Positions 40,779 through 52,048 of a stretch of DNA of 64,000 nt are shown piece by piece. A program made the translations under genes and the position numbers. Location: NCBI RefSeq assembly GCF_009765995.1, contig NZ_LMUI01000042.1, forward strand, positions 148,924 through 212,923, read 5' to 3'. Position 1 is the stretch's first letter. The number at the start of each line of letters is the position of its first letter. Under the pieces are notes generated by a model. That model was not told where the DNA came from, searched no databases, and worked only from the letters and a program-made list of their open reading frames with translations. Origin of the DNA: Methylocapsa sp. S129. GTDB lineage: Bacteria > Pseudomonadota > Alphaproteobacteria > Rhizobiales > Beijerinckiaceae.

Positions 40779-42110
40779 TTACGACTTGTTGTCGCAGCCT
40801 TCGGTGCGGGCGGGCCAGCCGGCGTTCTTTTCGACATAGGATTTGGCGGCGGCGTCCAGAAGCGGCTGGACTTTGTCCATTGCAGCGGGGATCGGGTCAG
40901 TGATCTTGTCCCATTTCGCGCCGTCCCATTGCTGGATGAATGTCGCGCTATGGCTGTTATGATCGGCGCAGGTCAGCTTGAAGGGCGCCGCGAAGCCCTC
41001 GAGGCCCAGCGCCTTGAACCGCGCCGCGTCGAGATCGATCGTCTCCAGCCCGCGCCGCACGTCTTCGCCGCTCACCACCTTCTTGCCGGTCAGCTTTTGC
41101 GCATTGACGATGCCCTCGGCGATCAGCATCGAATTATAGACGCCGTGATTATAGAGGACCTGCCCGACCTCGCTTGCGGGCGCGAGGCTCTTGCCGGCGT
41201 CGACCACGCGTTTCTGGATGTCTTTCAGCGCCGGAAAGTCTGTGCCGGTGGCGTGCCAGTTCAGGGTCTTGAAGCCCTTGGCGCCGTCGCCGGCGGATGT
41301 CAGATCGGCTTCGCTCGGCCACCAGATCGAGATGAACTTATCCATGGGAAAGCCCGATTTCACCGCTTCCTTGACGGCGGTGGCGTTCATTGCGCCCCAG
41401 CCGTACATCACGACGAAGTCGGGCTTGTCGCGGCGCACGTCGAGCCATTGCGCCGACTGGTTCTGCATATCGGCGGGCGCGACGGGATAAAGCTTCAGCG
41501 TGAAGCCAAGATCCTTCGACAAATCCTGGAATAGCGGGATGGGCTCCTTGCCAAAGCCGGCGTCGAAATAGAGATAACCAAGCGTCTTGCCCTTGAGGTT
41601 GTCGAGCGAACCATTGCCGACATATTTGAGGATTTCGGACAGGCCGTCCCAATAGGTCGCCGGCGGGTTGAATATCCAGGGGAAGACGTCGCCCTTGGCC
41701 GAAGCGGAGAGCCCATAGGCCATGCTGAGGATCGGGATCTTGTCGACCGCCGCCTTGGGGATCAGCGACAGCGTGATGCCGGTCGACCAGGGATTGACGA
41801 TGACGGGGTTCTTCGACTTGACCGAATCGTAGCACTCGACGCCGCGCTTGGTGTCATAGCCGGTTTCGCATTCGTCGACGATGAGTTTGACGCCGCCGAT
41901 CCCGCCGTCACGCTCGTTGAGCATCGTCAGGTAATCGTGCATGCCGTCGGCGATCGGCGTTCCCGAGCCGCCGAACGGCCCGGTCCGATAGGTGAACAAC
42001 GGCACGTAAATCGAATCCTCGGCCGCCGCCGGCGCAAAAGCGGGGGCGGCGAGAGCCAACGCCAGCGCGGCGCCGGACAGGATTTTCAGCGTTCGCTTTG
42101 TGGTTTTCAT
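40779..42110 (-). CDS. ABC transporter substrate-binding protein (LivK type)
   Basis: A 443-residue periplasmic type-I binding protein. Sec signal MKTTKRTLKILSGAALALALAAPAFAPAAA. The mature protein begins IYVPLFTYRTGPFGGSGTPIADGMHDYLTMLNERDGGIGG, a hallmark of the Leu/Ile/Val-type family, and contains GVECYDSVKSKNPVIVNPWSTGITLSLIP. Genes alongside suggest that the ligand is a carboxylic or aromatic acid, not a branched-chain amino acid. Confidence 0.9.
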   Translation of the reverse strand: MKTTKRTLKILSGAALALALAAPAFAPAAAEDSIYVPLFTYRTGPFGGSGTPIADGMHDYLTMLNERDGGIGGVKLIVDECETGYDTKRGVECYDSVKSKNPVIVNPWSTGITLSLIPKAAVDKIPILSMAYGLSASAKGDVFPWIFNPPATYWDGLSEILKYVGNGSLDNLKGKTLGYLYFDAGFGKEPIPLFQDLSKDLGFTLKLYPVAPADMQNQSAQWLDVRRDKPDFVVMYGWGAMNATAVKEAVKSGFPMDKFISIWWPSEADLTSAGDGAKGFKTLNWHATGTDFPALKDIQKRVVDAGKSLAPASEVGQVLYNHGVYNSMLIAEGIVNAQKLTGKKVVSGEDVRRGLETIDLDAARFKALGLEGFAAPFKLTCADHNSHSATFIQQWDGAKWDKITDPIPAAMDKVQPLLDAAAKSYVEKNAGWPARTEGCDNKS

Positions 42111-42159
42111 TTGTTCCTCCCTTTGAGTATTTTGATCTTATTTTGGCGTCTGGCCATCG

Positions 42160-43236
42160 TTAGTACGGGAACGGCCAAACGCGCAGCTTTTGCTTGCCGA
42201 TCCGCCAGAGCCGCGCCAAACCGAGCGGCTCGACAATCAGAAAGAAAATGATTAGGGCGCCAGTGACCATGAAGGTCAATTGTTCGATCGTCGCAGATCC
42301 GAGATTGAGGCCGATCAGCGCCGGCAAGGCGCGCAAGGCGATCGGCAGAATATGGATCAGCGCGGCGCCCAGGAACGCCCCGACAATGCTGCCCAGACCG
42401 CCAATGATGACCATGAACAGCAGCAGGAAAGACAGATTGATGTTGAAGGCCTCAGGTTCGGCGGCGCCAAGCCAAAGGAACACCATCAAGGCGCCCGCCA
42501 CGCCGACGTAAAACGAGGAAACCGCGAAGGCGAGCAATTTGGCGCGCAAGAGCCGGATGCCCATCAATTGGGCGGCGATGTCCATATCGCGCACCGCCAT
42601 CCACATCCGCCCGATCCGCCCGTGCACGATGTTCGAAGCGATCCAGGCCATCCCCGCGACAATCGTCAGCACCACGAGATAGCGGGTCGCGGGCGCAGCG
42701 TTCGGCCCGGTCACCGGCAGGCCGAACAGCGTATGCGTCGACACTTCGATCGCCCCCGAAGTGTTATCATTGTAGAGCCAGGGAACGCGGGCGAAGCACC
42801 ATTGCAGGAAAAATTGCGCCGCCAGCGTCGCGACGGCGAGATAGAAGCCCTTGATGCGTAAGCTGGGCAGGCCAAAAAATACCCCGACGGCGCTCGAGAC
42901 AAAGCCCGATGCGAGGATCCAGACGAGGATGTTCACCTCCGGAAAGAAGGTCGACAGCTTGTAGCAAGCATAGGCGCCGACCCCCATGAAGGCGGCCGAA
43001 CCTAGCGACAGCAGCCCGGTATAGCCGGTCAGAATGTTGAGGCCGATGGCGGCGAGCGAGAAGATCAGGAACGGGATCAGGATCGAATTGAGCAGGAATT
43101 GATTGCCCGCCAACGGAATGACGACAAAAGCCACGACGAGGATCAGGCCAAGCCCGATCCGATCCTGCCGGATCGGAAAGATCGCCATATCGGCGGCGTA
43201 GCTCGTCTTGAACTGCCCGGCCTCGCGATAGAACAA
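42160..43236 (-). CDS. livM: Branched-chain amino acid-type ABC permease LivM
   Basis: A 358-residue permease with about 9 helices. A TTG start is proposed at 43236, with GGGGGAG just upstream and the conserved opening FYREAGQFKTSYAAD; the open frame upstream runs back into livH. AIGLNILTGYTGLLSLGSAAFMGVGAYA and IGGLGSIVGAFLGAALIHILP are family signatures. Confidence 0.88.
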   Translation of the reverse strand: MFYREAGQFKTSYAADMAIFPIRQDRIGLGLILVVAFVVIPLAGNQFLLNSILIPFLIFSLAAIGLNILTGYTGLLSLGSAAFMGVGAYACYKLSTFFPEVNILVWILASGFVSSAVGVFFGLPSLRIKGFYLAVATLAAQFFLQWCFARVPWLYNDNTSGAIEVSTHTLFGLPVTGPNAAPATRYLVVLTIVAGMAWIASNIVHGRIGRMWMAVRDMDIAAQLMGIRLLRAKLLAFAVSSFYVGVAGALMVFLWLGAAEPEAFNINLSFLLLFMVIIGGLGSIVGAFLGAALIHILPIALRALPALIGLNLGSATIEQLTFMVTGALIIFFLIVEPLGLARLWRIGKQKLRVWPFPY

Positions 43237-43264
43237 ACGCTCCCCCTTTGCGTCTTTCGGCGGT

Positions 43265-44221
43265 TCAAATCCGTTCGATAATGGCTTCGCCAAACAGGCC
43301 CTGCGGCCTGAACAGAAGGAAGGCCAGCGCGATGACATAGGCGAGCCAGCTTTCGATGCCGCCGCCGAATATCGGCCCCCAGTAGAACTCGCCGAGCTTC
43401 TCGCCGACGCCGATGATCAATCCGCCGACGATTGCGCCGGGAATGGAGGTCAGGCCGCCCAGGATCAATACCGGCAAGGCCTTCAGCGCCACAATCTGCA
43501 GCGCGAAGGAAACGTCGGAGCGCGCGCCCCAAAGGATGCCGGTCGCAAGCGCGACGATCCCCGCCGCGAACCAGACGATGACCCAGATCTGGTTGAGCGA
43601 AATCCCCACCGACAGAGCCGCCTGATGATCGTCGGCGACGGCGCGCAGCGCACGGCCGATGCGTGTCTTCTGGAAGAACAGGCCGAGCCCCGCCACCATG
43701 ACGAGCGCGATGATTGCGGCGGCGATATCGATCTTCTGCAGGGAGACGGTCCCGCCGAGAATCTTGAAGTCGAGGGCGCCGGAAGGCAGATAGAGCTGCT
43801 CGGTGATCATCGTCTTCGGGCTGCCGCCAAACAGCAACTCGCCAAGGCCGATCAGAAAATAGGTCAGTCCAAACGTCGCCATGAACAGGATGATGTCAGG
43901 CTGGTTGACGAGCGGGCGCAGCACGATCCGCTCGACGCCGAGCGCAAGGACGTACATCACGCCAATGGTGGCGATCAGCGCGAGCCAGGCCGGAACGCCC
44001 TTCTCATGCAGACCGACCAGAGTGAGCGCGGCGAACACCATCATGATGCCTTGCGCGAAATTGAACACGCCCGACGCCTTGAAGATCAGCACGAAGCCAA
44101 GCGCGATCAGCGAATAAAGGACGCCGCCGACAAAGCCCTCCCAAAGCGTCTGAACCAGCAGATCGGGTGCGTCCGCCATCTGGACGAAAGGGTCGACGAA
44201 AAGCTGGTAAAGCAGGCTCAT
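43265..44221 (-). CDS. livH: Branched-chain amino acid-type ABC permease LivH
   Basis: A 318-residue permease with about 8 helices. Seen: LWEGFVGGVLYSLIALGFVLIFKASGVFNFAQGIMMVFAAL and LGGLTSIPGAIVGGLIIGVGEKLGEFYWGP, both typical of LivH. ATG at 44221 is favoured by AGGAG 10 bases upstream over 44251. Lies 13 bases after livG. Confidence 0.9.
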   Translation of the reverse strand: MSLLYQLFVDPFVQMADAPDLLVQTLWEGFVGGVLYSLIALGFVLIFKASGVFNFAQGIMMVFAALTLVGLHEKGVPAWLALIATIGVMYVLALGVERIVLRPLVNQPDIILFMATFGLTYFLIGLGELLFGGSPKTMITEQLYLPSGALDFKILGGTVSLQKIDIAAAIIALVMVAGLGLFFQKTRIGRALRAVADDHQAALSVGISLNQIWVIVWFAAGIVALATGILWGARSDVSFALQIVALKALPVLILGGLTSIPGAIVGGLIIGVGEKLGEFYWGPIFGGGIESWLAYVIALAFLLFRPQGLFGEAIIERI

Positions 44222-44234
44222 CCCGGCGCGCTCC

Positions 44235-45020
44235 TCAATGGGCCACGCCAAGATAGGCGTCGATCACTTTGGGGTCGCTCTTGACTTCGTCCGGCGTCCC
44301 GTCGGCGATCTTTCTCCCATATTCGAGCACGACAACGCGGGTGGCGAGATCCATCACCACGCCCATGTCATGTTCGATCAACGCAATCGTCGCGCCATAA
44401 TGATGATTCACGTCGAGAATGAAGCGGCTCATGTCTTCTTTTTCCTCCAGATTCATGCCCGCCATCGGCTCGTCGAGCAGTAGGAGGTCGGGCTCCATCG
44501 CCAGCGCCCGACCGAGTTCGACGCGCTTCTGCAATCCGTAGGGCAGCGCGCCAACCGGGGTTTTACGAATGGCTTCAATCTCGAGAAAATCGATGATCCC
44601 TTCGCAGAATCGACGATGCTCGATCTCCTCGGCCAGAGCGGGGCCGTGGCGGAGCGCCTGCCAGAAAAGGCCGCGCTTCATCCGCAGGGTGCGGCCGGCC
44701 ATAATGTTGTCGAGCGTCGTCATGCCCTTGAACAGCGCGACATTCTGAAACGTGCGCGCAATGCCTTGCGCCGCGGCTTCATAGGGCTTCATCGCGACGC
44801 GCGTTTTGCCGCGAAAGGTGATGCGGCCCTTCTGGGGATGATAGAAACCGTTGATGACATTGAGCATCGACGTCTTGCCGGCGCCGTTCGGCCCGATGAT
44901 CGCGCGGATTTCCCCCTTGGCGATGTCGAACGAGACGTCGCTGATCGCTCTGACGCCGCCAAAAGACAGCGACACCTGGTCGACGGCAAGCAGAATTTCG
45001 CCCGCGCCGGCTTGGCTCAT
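44235..45020 (-). CDS. livG: Branched-chain amino acid-type ABC ATPase LivG
   Basis: A 261-residue ATPase. Walker A GPNGAGKTS (about 40-48), LivG-specific NVINGFYHPQKGRITF, then EAAAQGIARTFQNVALFKGMTTLDNIM and Walker B LLLLDEPMAGMN. The ABC signature is replaced by ALPYGLQKRVELGRAL, as usual in LivG. Overlaps the upstream synthetase gene by 4 bases. Confidence 0.92.
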   Translation of the reverse strand: MSQAGAGEILLAVDQVSLSFGGVRAISDVSFDIAKGEIRAIIGPNGAGKTSMLNVINGFYHPQKGRITFRGKTRVAMKPYEAAAQGIARTFQNVALFKGMTTLDNIMAGRTLRMKRGLFWQALRHGPALAEEIEHRRFCEGIIDFLEIEAIRKTPVGALPYGLQKRVELGRALAMEPDLLLLDEPMAGMNLEEKEDMSRFILDVNHHYGATIALIEHDMGVVMDLATRVVVLEYGRKIADGTPDEVKSDPKVIDAYLGVAH

Positions 45021-47026
45021 GCGGCGCGCTCGCGTTGGGGCTCCGCCGGATGAAGCGTCATTTCGACGATGCGCGCGCTGCCGTTCAGCAGGCCTTTGCG
45101 CCCGTCCTCATAAGTGATTTCGGCGGAGATCGAAGCCGTCGTCGCGCCGTCATAGAGCCCCGCGACGAGCGAGGCGTAACGTTCGGCGATAAAACCGCGT
45201 CGTACTTTTTGCGTGCGCGTCAGCTCGCCATCGTCGGCGTCGAGTTCTTTGGGCAGGATGAGAAAGCGCTTGATCTGCGCGCCCGCCATGATCGGCTCGC
45301 GCGCCAGCGCCCGGTTGACCTCGTCGACATGCGCCTGAATCATGGCGTAGACGAGCGGGTGGCCCGCCAATTCCTGATAGGAGCCGTAGGACACGTTGTT
45401 ACGCTCGGCCCAATTGCCGACCGAAGCCAGTTCGATATTGAGCATGGCGAAGACGTGATCGCGGCCTTGGCCGATCGCCACGGCTTCCTTGATGTTGGGA
45501 AAAAATTTGAGCTTGTTCTCGATATATTTAGGCGCGAACATCTGGCCAGAGGCGAGCTTGCCGACATCCCTAGCGCGGTCGACGATTTTGAGCTGGCCGT
45601 CCGGTTCGATATAGCCGGCGTCGCCTGTCCTGACGAAGCCGTCGGCCGTCAACGTTTCGGCGGTTCTGCCCGGCTCCTGAAAATAGCCCGTAAACATGCC
45701 CGGCGATTTGAATTGAACCTCGCCATCCCCGTCGATGCGCAACTCGACATGGGGCGCCGGCGGCCCGACCGCGTCCGAGCGCACCGCGCCGTTCGCCTGC
45801 GCCGTCACATAGAGAAACGCTTCCGTCTGGCCGTAGAGTTGCTTGAGATTCAAGCCGAGCGACCGATAGAAGGCGAATAGATCGGCGCCGATCGCTTCGC
45901 CCGCGGTATAGGCGACGCGGATTTTCGAAAAGCCGAGCACATTCTTGAGCGGCCCGTAAACCAGCGCCTCGCCGATGGCGTAATGCATCCGCGCCAGCGG
46001 GGGAACCGGTTGCCCATTGCCGATCTTCTCGCCCCATTTCTTGGCGACGGCGAGAAAGTGATGAAACATCGCGCGCTTGATCGCGCCGGCATCCTCCATG
46101 CGGATCATCACCCGCGTCAGCAGCGCTTCGAACACGCGCGGCGGCGCAAAGTGAAACGTCGGCCCGATCTCGCGCAAATCTTCCGCCGCCGTCTCGGCGC
46201 TCTCCGGACAGGCCATGCAGAAACCGGCGACAAAGGCCTGGGCGTAATTGAGATAGTGGTCGCCGACCCAGGCGAGCGGCAGATAGGCCAGCACTTCATC
46301 GCGTTCTGTCAGCTTGTCGAAAGCCACCGTGTCGCGCGCGGCGGCGACGCATCGTTCCCCGGTCAGCACCACGCCCTTGGGGCGACCGGTGGTGCCAGAG
46401 GTATAGAGGATCACTGAGGGATCAGCGCCGTTGCCCGCATCGATCGTCGCATCGAGCGCGGCCGCCGCCGCGGGCGCGCGCAGCGCCATGTCGCCCGTCC
46501 CGATAATGTCTTCGAGCGAGGCCAAACGGGCGTCGCGATAGTCCGTCAGGCCGCGCTCCTCGTCATAGAGAATGCGCGTCAGGCGCGGCAACCGGTCGGC
46601 GATGGAGAGGATCTTATCGACCTGCTCCTGATCCTGCGCCACGATCAGCGTGACTTCGGCATGGCTGAGCACATAAGCCATTTCATCGGCGACAGCGTCG
46701 GCATAGACCGGCAAGGGGATCGCGCCAAGCATCTGCGCCGCCGTCATCGCCCAATAGAGGCGCGGCTTGTTGGCGCCGACAATGGCGATCTTGTCGCCAT
46801 GCGACAGGCCGAGCGCGGCGAGCCCCTGCGCCAGCGCGCGCGTTTGCGCGTAGACCTCGGCCCAGGTCCATGTCCGCCAGACCCCGAGCTCCTTGTGGCG
46901 GAAGGCCGGGCGGCTCCCCCGCACGCGCGCATGGCGTCGGAGCAGTTTGGCGAAAGTATCTTCGCTTTCGCGCTGTGGCGGCAAAGCCAAACTTGTCCCC
47001 TCCCCCATGGTCTTGACTGCGACCAT
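45017..47026 (-). CDS. Long-chain acyl-CoA synthetase family protein (AMP-binding)
   Basis: A 669-residue ANL-superfamily ligase with P-loop-like SVILYTSGTTGRPKGVVLTG, AYLPLAWVGDHYLNYAQAFVAGF, KQLYGQTEAFLYVTAQ, and RTGDAGYIEPDGQLKIVDRARDVGKLASGQMFAPKYIENKL (hinge and A8-type motif). Catalyses ATP-dependent acyl-CoA formation. The start at 47026 has GGAGGCGGG upstream. It is the first gene of the Liv operon, so it probably activates the imported compound. Confidence 0.88.
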   Translation of the reverse strand: MVAVKTMGEGTSLALPPQRESEDTFAKLLRRHARVRGSRPAFRHKELGVWRTWTWAEVYAQTRALAQGLAALGLSHGDKIAIVGANKPRLYWAMTAAQMLGAIPLPVYADAVADEMAYVLSHAEVTLIVAQDQEQVDKILSIADRLPRLTRILYDEERGLTDYRDARLASLEDIIGTGDMALRAPAAAAALDATIDAGNGADPSVILYTSGTTGRPKGVVLTGERCVAAARDTVAFDKLTERDEVLAYLPLAWVGDHYLNYAQAFVAGFCMACPESAETAAEDLREIGPTFHFAPPRVFEALLTRVMIRMEDAGAIKRAMFHHFLAVAKKWGEKIGNGQPVPPLARMHYAIGEALVYGPLKNVLGFSKIRVAYTAGEAIGADLFAFYRSLGLNLKQLYGQTEAFLYVTAQANGAVRSDAVGPPAPHVELRIDGDGEVQFKSPGMFTGYFQEPGRTAETLTADGFVRTGDAGYIEPDGQLKIVDRARDVGKLASGQMFAPKYIENKLKFFPNIKEAVAIGQGRDHVFAMLNIELASVGNWAERNNVSYGSYQELAGHPLVYAMIQAHVDEVNRALAREPIMAGAQIKRFLILPKELDADDGELTRTQKVRRGFIAERYASLVAGLYDGATTASISAEITYEDGRKGLLNGSARIVEMTLHPAEPQRERAA

Positions 47027-47098
47027 TGCCCGCCTCCGCCGAGCCGGCATAGCCATACGTTAGTCGCATTCGTCAGGACATCAAGCTGGGAGCGGCGG

Positions 47099-47491
47099 CT
47101 AAGGCCTTCTGAGGCGCGCCGTCGCCTCGATCTCGACCTTCATTTCGGGCCGCAGCAGCGCGCTGACCACATAAATGCCGGCGGCAGGGCGGATTTGCCC
47201 AAATGTTTCGCCCTGAACGCGCAGCACCGGCTCGCAATATTCGGGGCTGGTGACGAAGGTTTGCAAGCGCACGACATCGGCGAGGCTGGCGCCCGCCTCG
47301 GCGAGAACCGCCGCGAAAGTTTTGGCGATATTGCGGGCCTGATCGGCGACATCCTCCGGCATGGTCATCGTCGCATAATCATAGCCGGTGGTGCCCGACA
47401 CAAAGACATAATCGCCGTCGACAACCGCGCGCGAATAGCCAAAAGCGCTCTCGAAGGGCGAACCGGATGAGATGAGGCGACGAGCAGGCAT
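47099..47491 (-). CDS. RidA family protein
   Basis: A 130-residue YjgF/YER057c/UK114 family protein, likely trimeric, with imine/enamine deaminase or related activity in the cytosol. Signature segments are AFGYSRAVVDGDYVFVSGTTGYDY, DQARNIAKTFAAVLAEAGASLADVVRLQTFV and the C-terminal PEMKVEIEATARL. AGGAG lies 6 bases before the ATG at 47491. Confidence 0.9.
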   Translation of the reverse strand: MPARRLISSGSPFESAFGYSRAVVDGDYVFVSGTTGYDYATMTMPEDVADQARNIAKTFAAVLAEAGASLADVVRLQTFVTSPEYCEPVLRVQGETFGQIRPAAGIYVVSALLRPEMKVEIEATARLRRP

Positions 47492-47516
47492 GGGGGGCTC
47501 CTTTAGAAAACGGCGT

Positions 47517-47900
47517 CTAACGCGGCCAGTTGTCGCGTATCCAGCGCGCGATCGCCTCTTCACTGACTTCGCCCGCCGCGAGAGATAGGATCATGGCGGT
47601 CGCGTCGGCTTCAGGAACGAGAAATTCGATTCCATTCAAGCCGAGAAATACGATCATGGCGGCGAATGCCGCCCGCTTCTCGCCATCGATGAAAGGATGA
47701 TTGCGCGCGATGCCGAAAGCATAAGCCGCCGCAAGCGATGCGAGATCGTTATCGCCATGAGCAAATTTATTCTGCGGACGAGCCACGGCGGATTCGAGTA
47801 ACCCCATATCGCGCGCACCATCCGGGCCGCCGAAAATGGCCAATTGCTCCGCGTGAACGTCAAGAATGATCTCGACGGTCAGCCAATCTGGTTCATTCAC
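47517..47900 (-). CDS. doc: Death-on-curing (Doc/Fic) toxin
   Basis: A 127-residue Fic-fold toxin. Doc proteins phosphorylate EF-Tu and stop translation. Seen: WLTVEIILDVHAEQLAIFGGPDGARDMGLLESAVARPQ, and the Fic motif at 68-76, HPFIDGEKR, where the usual Asn of HPFxDGNKR is Glu. The change may alter activity or be neutral. The start overlaps the antitoxin stop by 4 bases (ATGA). Confidence 0.88.
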   Translation of the reverse strand: MNEPDWLTVEIILDVHAEQLAIFGGPDGARDMGLLESAVARPQNKFAHGDNDLASLAAAYAFGIARNHPFIDGEKRAAFAAMIVFLGLNGIEFLVPEADATAMILSLAAGEVSEEAIARWIRDNWPR

Positions 47901-48154
47901 TTCGCAAGCGCTTTGAAAGTGTTTGCGTAGGTTCGGAAAGCGCGACGCGCGATCTCCATCGCCTTGACGTGCTTAGGGTCGTAGGGCGTCAACTTCATGC
48001 CGCGCTCGGTCTGTTCAACGACATGCAGTTTGTCGCCCTCTTTCAGATTGAGATGAGCGAGCAGGTCCTTGGGCAGAATAATGCCGACCGAATTGCCGAT
48101 CTTACGGATTTGCAGGACTGTGCCTTCGAGTTCGGTCGGTCGGACGGGTTCATT
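47897..48154 (-). CDS. AbrB/MazE-type antitoxin of the Doc toxin
   Basis: An 85-residue protein with an AbrB/SpoVT swapped-hairpin DNA-binding domain (TVLQIRKIGNSVGIILPKDLLAHLNLKEGDKLHVVEQ) and a C-terminal tail (about 55-85) that probably neutralises Doc. A GTG start is chosen because GGAGG lies 5 bases before it; the ATG at 48196 lies inside the operator. It likely represses its own operon. Confidence 0.88.
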   Translation of the reverse strand, partial: NEPVRPTELEGTVLQIRKIGNSVGIILPKDLLAHLNLKEGDKLHVVEQTERGMKLTPYDPKHVKAMEIARRAFRTYANTFKALAK

Positions 48155-48174
48155 CACGGATGCCTCCGAAGTTG

Positions 48175-48195
48175 TGTTATACGAAACGTATAACA
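48175..48195. promoter_or_regulatory. Operator of the antitoxin-toxin operon
   Basis: A perfect inverted repeat, TGTTATACG-AAA-CGTATAACA, directly upstream of the antitoxin RBS. On the minus strand it contains TATAAC, a probable -10 element, so binding of the antitoxin would block transcription. Confidence 0.8.
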
Positions 48196-48624
48196 TGAGA
48201 TTCCGCTACTCTCAAACGGCCGATGGCGGCAGGTTATAGGAGCGCAGCGGGCGGATGCGGTCGTCGCGCCGCCACGCCCGCGTCGGCTTTTCGCCTTGTT
48301 TGTATTGTTTGAGGCCCTCTCGCGCTTCCCTGCCGGTCCAGGCGAACGGGCATGTGCGAACTTCGCCGGTCCGAATGCGTCGCCGCCAAATGAGCGGGCG
48401 CCGGACCAAACGGACGCTCTCGCGGGATATTCCCGCGGACGTCGACGCCGAGGCGACAAGCGCCCCTTTGGGCGGCTTCTCGGCATTCAACCGCGCTTGG
48501 CAATTCCAGGCCAACGATGGGGCATCCCATCTAAGGCTCGACTTTGCCCACCAGCGTTGTTGCCCCTCCTCGCCGCGTTCTCGGAAGTCGAGCGCCGTGC
48601 GGTCAACCCATTTGGAGACGGTCA
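48196..48624. other. Gene-poor interval between the toxin-antitoxin operon and rlpA
   Basis: A minus-strand frame of 137 codons (48212-48625) and shorter plus-strand frames exist, but they are Arg/Trp-rich with no good RBS and no recognisable family. I do not annotate them. The interval must hold the rlpA promoter. Confidence 0.4.
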
Positions 48625-49098
48625 TTGAAAGTAGGTCGATTGATTCTTGTTGCGTCCTCTGGTCTGGCGTTTGTCAGCGCCGCCCATGCGGAAGGCGGCC
48701 GCGCAGTAAACGCCAATCCAGTACAAGTGTTCTTCACGCAACTATCCGCGCCGGCTCGCGTTCCCGCTCCTGCTGCGGCGTCGGTCGCAGAGCTTAAAAA
48801 AGACCGCCAGATCGTGCGCGCTTCCTGGTACGGCGGCGGCGAGCGCCTCAGCCAACATACGTCGTCAGGCGAAATATTCCGCCCGATGGGCCTTACGGCC
48901 GCCCATCGCACCCTGCCGTTCGGCACCCTGCTGCGCGTTTCGGCGCTGTCCACCGGCCTCACGACCATCGTCAGGATCAATGACCGCGGACCGGCCGCCG
49001 CGACCGGGCGGGCGCTCGATCTTTCACACGGGGCGGCCCTCAACCTTGGCATCGCTGGCAAGGGCGAGGCGCAGGTCGCCATTGAAGTCGTGCACTGA
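48625..49098 (+). CDS. rlpA: RlpA-like double-psi beta-barrel protein
   Basis: A 157-residue exported protein. Signal peptide MKVGRLILVASSGLAFVSAAHA with a TTG start at 48625 (GGAG 8-9 bases upstream). The DPBB domain has RASWYGGGERLSQHTSSGEIFRPMGLTAAHRTLPFGTLLRV and INDRGPAAATGRALDLSHGAALNLGI with catalytic-type Asp/His. RlpA proteins act as septal-ring lytic transglycosylases; the C-terminal SPOR domain is absent here, so this is a short form. Confidence 0.82.
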   Translation: MKVGRLILVASSGLAFVSAAHAEGGRAVNANPVQVFFTQLSAPARVPAPAAASVAELKKDRQIVRASWYGGGERLSQHTSSGEIFRPMGLTAAHRTLPFGTLLRVSALSTGLTTIVRINDRGPAAATGRALDLSHGAALNLGIAGKGEAQVAIEVVH

Positions 49099-49165
49099 AC
49101 GAGTCGCGATCGTTCGCAGCCGACGACGCGGGGCGCTGACGCTGAGTCAGCCCCCCGATTCCTGC

Positions 49166-51169
<2,004 letters not shown>

Positions 51170-51255
51170 CAGCCCCCCGGTCGAAGGCTCGCGGGGCGAG
51201 CGACCATGAAGCTTGGTTTTATGGGAGCGGCGCGGCGGCGTCTACCTCAGGGCGA

Positions 51256-51708
51256 TTACCCCGCGATGGCCGCCCGCAGGGCCTCATCCACCCCCGGCCA
51301 GCCGCGCGCGGCGCGGGCGCGCACGGCCGCCAGGAACCATTGGGGAACCCGGTGGGCCTCCACCAGCACATTGACGAGAACGGCGAGCGCGTCGACCGAC
51401 ATCGCCTCGTCGGCTTGCCGGATCAACCATTCCGCTTGTTCCTCGCAGATGACGCCCGTCGGGCGCGACTGCCAGATCACATGCTCGCAGATCAATTCGA
51501 CGAAAAATTCCGACCATTCCGGCGCCTTGACGATCGCGGATCGCTCGACGGCGAACAGCTCCTCGGCGGCGTCGCGCGACACCTGGCCCTCGCTAAACAC
51601 CTCGCGCCGCAACCATGCCACATCAAGCCCGCTCACCCGGCCGCCGTGGATGAGCGAGCTGATGATCGTCCGACTTCGATCGACCGCAAACGCCATTGGT
51701 TTGGACAT
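51256..51708 (-). CDS. Uncharacterised protein, 150 residues, upstream of pccA
   Basis: A helical protein (SRTIISSLIHGGRVSGLDVAWLRREVFSEGQVSRDAAEELFAVE, then EWSEFFVELICEHVIWQ and VLVNVLVEAHRVPQWFLAAVRARA). Weakly resembles acidic helical domains around tellurite-resistance TerB proteins, but I cannot identify a family. The start at 51708 is taken because the 149 residues upstream in the frame look non-coding. Same strand as pccA, 86 bases upstream, so possibly co-transcribed. Confidence 0.65.
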   Translation of the reverse strand: MSKPMAFAVDRSRTIISSLIHGGRVSGLDVAWLRREVFSEGQVSRDAAEELFAVERSAIVKAPEWSEFFVELICEHVIWQSRPTGVICEEQAEWLIRQADEAMSVDALAVLVNVLVEAHRVPQWFLAAVRARAARGWPGVDEALRAAIAG

Positions 51709-52048
51709 ATTCAACCACCACCCGATTCGCCCGTTTCGACGGACGACTGCTTTGTTGAGCGAGAGTTTGGGTCGCAATATTTGCCAGCCTATGAATCGCA
51801 CCGAGGCAAGTTCAGGCACAGTTAAGGCCACGCAAAGAGGCATGGTTGCGAGAAGATGAAGCCGACGAAGCATGCGGGAGCGCCGGCAAGACCAGCGGCG
51901 GCGGATCGAGTGGATCGACGGTGGAAAGCGCCGAGCCATCGCCGATGAGCGAGATCGCGATGCGGCTTTTTGAAAAATAGAATTCGTCCTGAGGCATGAA
52001 TCGTGCATCGTCCCGCGGTCAAGGCCTATCTCCACCGGGGAGTCTGAT
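51709..52048. other. Intergenic region before cynS
   Basis: About 340 bases between divergent genes. Only short, low-quality frames lie here on both strands. GGGGAG lies 5 bases before the cynS ATG. No clear operator or hairpin was found. Confidence 0.4.

Noticed and set aside
48212-48625. 137-codon minus-strand open frame upstream of the antitoxin
   Set aside because: Trp/Arg-rich, no family, no RBS, and it would overlap the rlpA start region.
51812-51997. 61-codon minus-strand frame before cynS
   Set aside because: Ser/Pro-rich with no RBS or similarity I recognise; competing frames on the plus strand are equally weak.
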